Source: Thermoplasmata archaeon
GTDB taxonomy: Archaea; Thermoplasmatota; Thermoplasmata; Lutacidiplasmatales; UBA184
Direction of reading: 5' to 3'
Assembly (NCBI GenBank): GCA_013044425.1
Contig: JABEUK010000054.1
Location: 1 to 19,231 of the forward strand
DNA length: 19,231 nucleotides
Shown: positions 14,706 to 19,231 of the stretch, piece after piece
How the letters are laid out: each line of letters begins with the position of its first letter
Position numbering within the stretch: position 1 is the first letter of the stretch
Translations under genes and position numbers: made by a program
The notes under the pieces: model-generated
What the model was told of the DNA's origin: nothing
Databases searched by the model: none
The model's input: the letters and a program-made list of their open reading frames with translations, nothing else

Positions 14706-16169
14706 TCAGACGTCCATGTACCGATAGAACTCGTACGGGTGGGGCCTCAGGTTCAGCTGGAGCTGCTCCTCGCGTTTGATGTCGGCGTACGCCTCGAGAA
14801 GCGAGTCGGCGAACGCCGGCTTCAGGAACTCGTGATCGCTCGCGAGGCAGTCGAGGGCCTCTCCGAGGGACCCGGGCAGCTCTCGGATGGCGAGCTCCTT
14901 GCGCTTCGCGGGCGTCAGCTTGTAGATGTCGTGGTCGACCGGGGCCGGTGGCTCGATCTTCCGGCGGATCCCATCGAGACCCGCGAGGGCGAGGGCGGCC
15001 TCGGTCAGATAGATGTTGGCCGCGGAATCCGGCGTGCGGTACTCGATTCGCTTCACGGAGGGCCGCCCGCGATGATAGAACGGGATCCGGACGTTCGCCG
15101 ATCGGTTCGCCTTGCTCCAGGCGATGAACACCGGGGCCTCGTAGCCCGGGACGAGGCGACGGTAGGAGTTGGTGGTAGGGTTGGTGATCGCGCACAGCGC
15201 CCGGGAGTGCTCGAGCAGCCCGCCGATGTAGTACCGGCAGGTCTGGCTGACCTCGGCGTAGGCGTCGTTGCCATCGAAGAACGTGTTCGTCCCCTTCGTC
15301 CAGAGGGACTGGTTGACATGCATCCCGATGCCGTTGTCCCCGAAGACCGGCTTCGGCATGAACGAGGCGATCTTGCCGTGCCGGTGGGCGACGTTCTTGA
15401 GGACATACCGAACATCCTGAACATGATCGGCCATCGGAACGAGCTCGTCGTAGTGCACATTGAGCTCGCTCTGTCCGGCCGTCGCCACCTCGTGATGGTG
15501 CGCATCCATCTTGACGTGGAAATTATCGGCGAGGATGTTCGACGCCTCGGCCCGGATCCCGATCAGGGTGTCGTACGGCGCGGTGCGATGGTACCCTTCC
15601 TTGAATCGTATCGGGGCGGGCGTGGGCCCTTCTTGCCAGGAGGTCTCACCGCTGTTGATGAGGTATCCCGAACCGCCCCAGGCATCCCGGACGCCCTGGG
15701 CCGAGGGGATAAGCTCGATCGAATCGAAGACGAAGAACTCGATCTCCGGGCCCCAGAACGACTGATCGTAGCCCGCATCCGCAAGGACCTTCTCGGTCTT
15801 GCGCGCCACACCGCGCGGATCGTGGGCGTACGGTTCGCTCATCGTACCCAGGCGCACGTCGCAGATGAACCGCGCGATCCCGCCGGCGTCCGGGTGCCAT
15901 GGGATGATGGCGACGGTCCGCGGATCGGGCACGAGCAGCATGTCGGATTCGTAGATTTCGCGGAATCCGCGCACGGAGGAGCCGTCGAGCTTGGGTACTC
16001 CGGAAACGAACGATTCGGCGTCCAGGGTATCCAGCGGGACATCGACCTGGTTGAAGCCCCCCAGCACGTCCGTGTAGCACAGCTCGACCCAGCGGACCTT
16101 GGCCTCCTTCAGATCCCGTAGTACCTTCGCTCCGTCCGGCGTGCTCCCGGCACCTGGCTGCGGTGACAA
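14706..16169 (-). CDS. glnA: Type I glutamine synthetase
   Basis: This 487-residue GS-I joins ammonia to glutamate using ATP. The signature set is complete: KLDGSSVRGF (60-69), GPEIEFFVFD with metal Glu 142/144, HHHEVATAGQ (224-233), FGDNGIGMHVNQSLW with metal His 284, NPTTNSYRRLVPGYEAPV (330-347), RSANVRIP, and KRIEYRTPD with Glu 376. Asn 286 takes the place of the second His of the E. coli HxH motif; I recall the same change in GSI-alpha enzymes such as that of B. subtilis. A Tyr sits at the usual adenylylation position (HDIYKL), but the surrounding loop is not the classical one. The only usable start is TTG 16169, with no Shine-Dalgarno, hinting at a leaderless or short-leader mRNA. It is divergent from the Lrp/AsnC gene, its likely regulator, and heads a four-gene run. 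Confidence 0.92.
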   Translation of the reverse strand: MSPQPGAGSTPDGAKVLRDLKEAKVRWVELCYTDVLGGFNQVDVPLDTLDAESFVSGVPKLDGSSVRGFREIYESDMLLVPDPRTVAIIPWHPDAGGIARFICDVRLGTMSEPYAHDPRGVARKTEKVLADAGYDQSFWGPEIEFFVFDSIELIPSAQGVRDAWGGSGYLINSGETSWQEGPTPAPIRFKEGYHRTAPYDTLIGIRAEASNILADNFHVKMDAHHHEVATAGQSELNVHYDELVPMADHVQDVRYVLKNVAHRHGKIASFMPKPVFGDNGIGMHVNQSLWTKGTNTFFDGNDAYAEVSQTCRYYIGGLLEHSRALCAITNPTTNSYRRLVPGYEAPVFIAWSKANRSANVRIPFYHRGRPSVKRIEYRTPDSAANIYLTEAALALAGLDGIRRKIEPPAPVDHDIYKLTPAKRKELAIRELPGSLGEALDCLASDHEFLKPAFADSLLEAYADIKREEQLQLNLRPHPYEFYRYMDV

Positions 16170-16290
16170 ATTTTCGCGCCCCCGGCGAAGACGAGGGCCC
16201 TCGGCTACATCAAGGCATGGCCAATGATATTGGACGATTGTCCTGATCTCTTAGAGAAATTGTTAATTTTGCCTGAATTGTACTCTATGC
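16170..16290. promoter_or_regulatory. glnA / lrp divergent control region
   Basis: The 121-bp gap turns A/T-rich after 16220. It holds the inverted repeat CCAAT-GAT-ATTGG (16221-16233), a candidate Lrp-type operator, and TTAATTTT (16263-16270), a TATA-like element 25 bp before ATG 16291. No clean TATA box is visible close to the glnA TTG start; the inverted repeat itself lies where a TATA box for a 30-nt leader would be. Confidence 0.5.
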
Positions 16291-16782
16291 ATGGTGCGTA
16301 CATCCAGCATGGACGAGCTCGATCGGGCCATCTTGGAAGACCTCAATGTGGATGCGCGCCGCAGTCACCGAACGATCGCCCACCACCTGGATGTCTCCCC
16401 TACGACCGTAAGCGTCCGAATCGCGCGGTTGGAGGCCGGCGGGATCATCCGAGGGTACGTCCCTATCCTGGACGACGAGCAGCTCGGCTGGGATCTCTGG
16501 GCGACGATCGGCATCCGGATCTCGAAAGGGAAGCTCCGGGAGGTCGAGGAACGACTGGCCCGCAACCCCCGCGCCTACGCGATCTACGATCTCACGGGAG
16601 AGTTTGACGCGCTCGTCATCGGTCGGTTCCGGGATCGGCGGGATCTTGACCGGTTCGTCAAGCACGCCCTCCAAGACCCCCACATCGAGCGGACCAATAC
16701 CCAGGTGGTCCTCAACCGGGTCAAGGAAGACCGACGGGTGCCGGTATCCCTACGCCCCCCCGATCGGGCGGATTCCGCCTAG
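16291..16782 (+). CDS. Lrp/AsnC family transcriptional regulator
   Basis: This 163-residue protein combines an N-terminal winged helix-turn-helix (MDELDRAILEDLNVDARRS to VRIARLEAGGIIRGY, about 7-55) with a C-terminal RAM/ligand domain (about 70-150). The ligand domain shows the usual AYAIYDLTGEFDALVIGRF core, where Gly-Glu-Phe/Tyr-Asp marks the amino-acid site and oligomer interface. Such proteins bind promoters as dimers or octamers and respond to amino acids. The start may be ATG 16291, which would be leaderless from the TATA element at 16263-16270, or ATG 16309, which gives the classical MDELDRAIL beginning; neither has a Shine-Dalgarno. Its position, divergent from glnA and near amino-acid genes, suggests it controls glnA and possibly the region around 8900, which shares a 9-bp motif. 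Confidence 0.9.
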   Translation: MVRTSSMDELDRAILEDLNVDARRSHRTIAHHLDVSPTTVSVRIARLEAGGIIRGYVPILDDEQLGWDLWATIGIRISKGKLREVEERLARNPRAYAIYDLTGEFDALVIGRFRDRRDLDRFVKHALQDPHIERTNTQVVLNRVKEDRRVPVSLRPPDRADSA

Positions 16783-16847
16783 GGCCCACGGACCCCCTTT
16801 CTCGCTCCGGCGGAAAGCGGTCCCCCGGCCGCGGAGCGTCCGGGGCA

Positions 16848-17702
16848 ATGGCTATGAGGACCCTCGGCCCATCGGAGAGCGAGGTCGGCATGGGCTGGGG
16901 TCTTGCGAATCGGATGGCCCGGATGTTCTCCCCCGCGAGCCAGAACTCGGTCATGCTCGCGGTCGACCACGGCTACTTCATGGGCCCTACGCGACGCCTG
17001 GAGGACCCGCGCGCGACGATCGCACCGCTCCTCCCCCACGCCGATGCGCTGGCGCTGACCCGTGGAATCCTGCGCGCCTGCGTCCCACCCTCCACCCGAA
17101 CCCCGATCGTCCTTCGGGTGAGCGGGGGCGCGACGATCCTTCAGGAGGATCTTTCCGATGAGGATATCACGGTCTCGATGGAGGACGCGGTCCGCCTCAA
17201 TGTCAGTGCCGTAGCCCTCTCTGTGTTCGTCGGCTCGCCGCACGAACATTCCTCGCTCGTCCACCTCTCCGAGCTGGTCGACCAGGGAGAAGAAGCGGGG
17301 ATGCCCGTGCTCGCCATCACCGCGGTAGGGAAGGAACTGGAAAAACGAGATGCACGCTATCTCGCCCTCGCTTGCCGCGTTTCCGCCGAGCTCGGGGCGC
17401 ATCTGGTCAAGACGTACTACTGCGATGGCTTCGAGAAGGTCGTCGAGGGTTGTCCCGTCCCGATCGTCGTGGCCGGCGGCCCGAAGCTGGATAACGACCG
17501 GGCCGCTCTAGCGCTTGCCCACGATGCCATCGCGCTCGGCGCGAAGGGGATCGACATGGGCCGGAACATATGGCAATCGGACTATCCCGTCGCGATGCTC
17601 AAGGCCCTGCGATCGATCGTCCACGAGCATGCTACGGTCGGCGAGGCGATGGATATTCTGAACCAGGAGAAGGCCCAGCCTCCGCGGGCCACCGTCGCGT
17701 AA
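16848..17702 (+). CDS. DhnA/LsrF-type class I aldolase family protein
   Basis: This 284-residue (beta/alpha)8 class I aldolase resembles E. coli LsrF along its length: MLAVDHGYFMGPT (36-48), TRGILRACVPP, IVLRVSGG, MEDAVRLN, LVKTYYCDGFEKVVEGCP with Schiff-base Lys 188, IVVAGGPKL, and MGRNIWQSDYPVAMLKA. LsrF is a thiolase for 3-hydroxy-5-phosphonooxypentane-2,4-dione in autoinducer-2 breakdown. The wider DhnA family also contains archaeal class I fructose-bisphosphate aldolase and the methanogen enzyme for aminodideoxyheptulosonate synthesis. No lsr kinase, transporter or receptor is present here, so the substrate is open. It starts at ATG 16848 (ATG 16854 also possible), 65 bp after the regulator, and may be co-transcribed with it. 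The last 10 residues are a short basic tail. Confidence 0.85.
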   Translation: MAMRTLGPSESEVGMGWGLANRMARMFSPASQNSVMLAVDHGYFMGPTRRLEDPRATIAPLLPHADALALTRGILRACVPPSTRTPIVLRVSGGATILQEDLSDEDITVSMEDAVRLNVSAVALSVFVGSPHEHSSLVHLSELVDQGEEAGMPVLAITAVGKELEKRDARYLALACRVSAELGAHLVKTYYCDGFEKVVEGCPVPIVVAGGPKLDNDRAALALAHDAIALGAKGIDMGRNIWQSDYPVAMLKALRSIVHEHATVGEAMDILNQEKAQPPRATVA

Positions 17703-17731
17703 CACGCGCACGGATCGAGGCTCGGGAATTC

Positions 17732-17739
17732 TCATAAGC
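17732..17739 (+). promoter_or_regulatory. TATA-like element of tRNA-Leu
   Basis: TCATAAGC lies 21-28 bp before the first base of the tRNA, the usual archaeal spacing. It is the only A/T-rich stretch in the 57-bp gap. Confidence 0.4.
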
Positions 17740-17759
17740 GGTACACCACTCCCCACGCC

Positions 17760-17844
17760 GCGGGGATCGCCCAGCTTGGTCAAAGGCGCCAGATTCAGGG
17801 TCTGGTCTCGTAGGAGTTCGTGGGTTCAAATCCCTCTCCCCGCA
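17760..17844 (+). tRNA. tRNA-Leu (anticodon CAG)
   Basis: The 85-nt gene folds as a class II tRNA. The acceptor stem is GCGGGGA/TCCCCGC (17760-17766 with 17837-17843), with discriminator A at 17844 as in leucine tRNAs. The D stem is GCC/GGC with GG in the loop. The anticodon stem CCAGA/TCTGG encloses TTCAGGG, giving anticodon CAG (17796-17798). A long variable arm has stem CTC/GAG (17807-17809 with 17814-17816), and the T arm GTGGG-TTCAAAT-CCCTC has one T-T mismatch. CCA is not encoded and there is no intron. An integrase gene begins 52 bp downstream, so the 3' half probably serves as an attachment site. Confidence 0.93.
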
Positions 17845-17864
17845 CCCCCACGGGGGGTTCAAAT
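17822..17864 (+). repeat. 10-bp direct repeat at the tRNA 3' end, possible att-site scar
   Basis: GGGTTCAAAT occurs in the T arm (17822-17831) and again, exactly, just past the tRNA (17855-17864), 33 bp apart. The second copy is not part of any tRNA fold I can draw. Lying between tRNA-Leu and an integrase, it may be an arm site or a scar of earlier integration. A chance repeat is possible because the left part is G-rich. Confidence 0.4.
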
Positions 17865-17896
17865 ACCACAAATAGTAGGACCTCCATATCTCATTC

Positions 17897-19231
17897 GTGT
17901 CGGCCCGAAAGCGGCCCAATAGACCCCTCGAGGAACGCAACCGAGTCCTCGGACGGCATCGTGTCCTCCTCGAGGACCCGCTGGTTCGCTCTTGGTGGGA
18001 CGAGCGGTCGCTCCGATCCCGGCTGAGCGCCGACTCCTACCTTCGTCACATCGGTCTCTTCGTCGAACGCATCGGAAAGAGGCCGGGGGAGCTCCTTTCG
18101 CTCGCCCGCAATGACCCGGACGCTCTCCGCGCTCAGCTTGTACGATATGCGGCCGAACAGAAGCGCGCCGGCCTTCTCGACAGCTACATCTCGAAATCGT
18201 TCGAAGGTCTAAAGTCGTTCTTCAAACACCATCGTGTTCGCTTTGACGGGTTTCCTTCGTTGTCCCCGATTCGGGGTGCCAGCTTGTCTCTCGAGAGAGT
18301 GCCTACGCAGCAGGAGCTAGGGCAGATCCTAGAGCGCCTTTCCCAGCGGGGGCGTGTGATCACCCTCTTCCTAGCTCACAGCGGCGTGCGCCCTGGCGTT
18401 CTCGGATCGTACGGCGGCGAGACCGGCCTCACCCTCGGTGATCTTCCCGAGCTCGACCTTGACCCTCCGATCCGGATCGCAGAGCTTCCGTTCGTAATCC
18501 GGGTCGCTGCGGAACTGTCGAAGACACGGCGTCAGTACATCACTTTCGGGACCGAGCAACTCGCGACAGCTCTGGTTGCCTACCTCAACTCGAGGAGGGA
18601 AAACGGGGAGAAACTGAATGAGCACTCTCCCGTGGTCGTGCCGGGGACGCTGCGAGGGATTGCAGTTAGGTCTCGGCGGGAAGCGCGGTTCGGCCGTGGC
18701 TTCATCGCGATGAAGAACGTCGTGAAGGAGGTTCAGGACGTCCTCCATTCGTCCGCTCCCGAGGGGGTTCGATGGCGGCCCTACGTGCTTCGCAGTTACT
18801 GCTCCACGCGGCTCCTGCTCGCGGAAGGACAGGGCAAGATTTCGCGAGACCTTCGTGAGGCGATACTTGGTCATGATGGGGGGATCGCGTCGCGTTACAA
18901 CGTCGGAAAGCGGTGGGGCGAAGAGTTGCTGACCGAGGCTCGCCGCGAATATGCGAACGCGGCAGAGTTCCTCGAGACGAGCACGCAGACGCGGACGAAC
19001 GTCGCAGCCGAGTTCCGACGAACCCTGCTCGGAGTGGCCGGACTATCTCCCGAGGAAGCGACCACACACATGGAGGACTCGAACGAGGACATCCTCGCCC
19101 TGCTCCGGACCCGGCTGCTCGGTGGAGAGGGAGGAACGCCGAAGTCGGGGAACGGAAACGGACACGCCGCCCAGAAGCCGGTTTCGCTTGCGGAGGCCGA
19201 GTCGCTGCTTTCCGAGGGATGGACCTTCGTC
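17897..19231 (+). CDS. Archaeal tyrosine recombinase/integrase, 3' end beyond window
   Basis: At least 445 residues run to the window edge without a stop. An N-terminal SAM-like/core-binding part (about 30-150, DSYLRHIGLFVERIGKRPGEL) precedes the catalytic domain. HSGVRPG carries Arg 165, YVLRSY carries Arg 299, GH carries His 326, and GGIASRYNVG carries nucleophile Tyr 334. The usual HxxR His is Tyr 296, a change I recall in archaeal members. After Tyr 334 come a linker and SLAEAESLLSEGWTFV, matching the C-terminal extension of archaeal integrases. The start is GTG 17897, the only start codon after the in-frame TAG at 17876, with no Shine-Dalgarno and probably leaderless. Third positions look less G/C-biased than in the genes to the left. 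It probably catalyses insertion of a mobile element at tRNA-Leu. Confidence 0.85.
   Translation, partial: MSARKRPNRPLEERNRVLGRHRVLLEDPLVRSWWDERSLRSRLSADSYLRHIGLFVERIGKRPGELLSLARNDPDALRAQLVRYAAEQKRAGLLDSYISKSFEGLKSFFKHHRVRFDGFPSLSPIRGASLSLERVPTQQELGQILERLSQRGRVITLFLAHSGVRPGVLGSYGGETGLTLGDLPELDLDPPIRIAELPFVIRVAAELSKTRRQYITFGTEQLATALVAYLNSRRENGEKLNEHSPVVVPGTLRGIAVRSRREARFGRGFIAMKNVVKEVQDVLHSSAPEGVRWRPYVLRSYCSTRLLLAEGQGKISRDLREAILGHDGGIASRYNVGKRWGEELLTEARREYANAAEFLETSTQTRTNVAAEFRRTLLGVAGLSPEEATTHMEDSNEDILALLRTRLLGGEGGTPKSGNGNGHAAQKPVSLAEAESLLSEGWTFV

Noticed and set aside
14623..15195. N-terminal extension of the amidohydrolase into glnA
   Set aside because: The frame is open but runs antiphase through glnA, has no family similarity, and ATG 14622 has its own GGAGG.
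14610..16121. 503-codon plus-strand open frame antisense to glnA
   Set aside because: Shadow of glnA, whose sequence is unambiguous.
17855..17890. Second partial tRNA after tRNA-Leu
   Set aside because: Only the T-loop 10-mer is repeated; no acceptor, D or anticodon stem follows.
1..19231. CRISPR arrays, insertion sequences, rRNA genes, toxin-antitoxin or defence genes
   Set aside because: No regularly spaced repeats, no transposase motifs, no rRNA signatures and no recognised defence proteins seen. The only mobile-element gene is the integrase at the right edge.

Overview
The window comes from a high-GC archaeon. The archaeal signs are A/T-rich TATA-type promoter elements about 25 bp before several starts, Shine-Dalgarno sites of the GGAGG/GGTGA type mixed with apparently leaderless starts, an archaeal-style tyrosine integrase beside a class II tRNA-Leu, and an Lrp/AsnC regulator divergent from a class I glutamine synthetase. 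A Thermoplasmata-like (Thermoplasmatota) lineage is my best guess. That rests on style and remembered family patterns, not on a search.

Layout. (1) 26-817 (-): an Ala/Ser/Thr/Gly-rich protein of unknown function with one C-terminal membrane-like helix. (2) 1091-3958 (-): a class III aminotransferase followed by a TruA pseudouridine synthase fused to a SAM methyltransferase. The fusion gene has no ATG, GTG or TTG before its conserved N-terminus. (3) 4062-5573 (+): a second class III aminotransferase, divergent from the first, overlapping tail-to-tail with the next unit. (4) 8783-5545 (-): a glutamate-1-semialdehyde-aminomutase-like enzyme, a tightly coupled 45-residue small ORF, and an aldehyde dehydrogenase. 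(5) 8784-9104: an A/T-rich divergent control region. (6) 9105-11079 (+): a proline racemase/4-hydroxyproline epimerase and a DapA-family lyase resembling 1-pyrroline-4-hydroxy-2-carboxylate deaminase. (7) 16169-11126 (-): glutamine synthetase, amidohydrolase, an unknown 217-residue protein and a saccharopine-dehydrogenase-family oxidoreductase resembling lysine 6-dehydrogenase. (8) 16291-17702 (+): an Lrp/AsnC regulator and an LsrF-like aldolase. (9) 17760-19231: tRNA-Leu(CAG) and a tyrosine integrase that runs off the window, probably the left end of an integrated element.

How it fits together. The centre reads as an amino-acid catabolism island. Hydroxyproline can be epimerised (9105) and its oxidation product deaminated (10180) to 2-oxoglutarate semialdehyde, which the aldehyde dehydrogenase (5545) could oxidise. 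The required D-hydroxyproline oxidase is not in the window. Three different class III aminotransferases, a Lys6DH-like enzyme and glutamine synthetase would move the amino nitrogen, and the Lrp regulator is a natural controller. The exact substrates are inference. The most unusual items are the start-less TruA-methyltransferase fusion, the coupled 45-residue ORF, the almost acid-free low-complexity protein and the candidate att site at tRNA-Leu.
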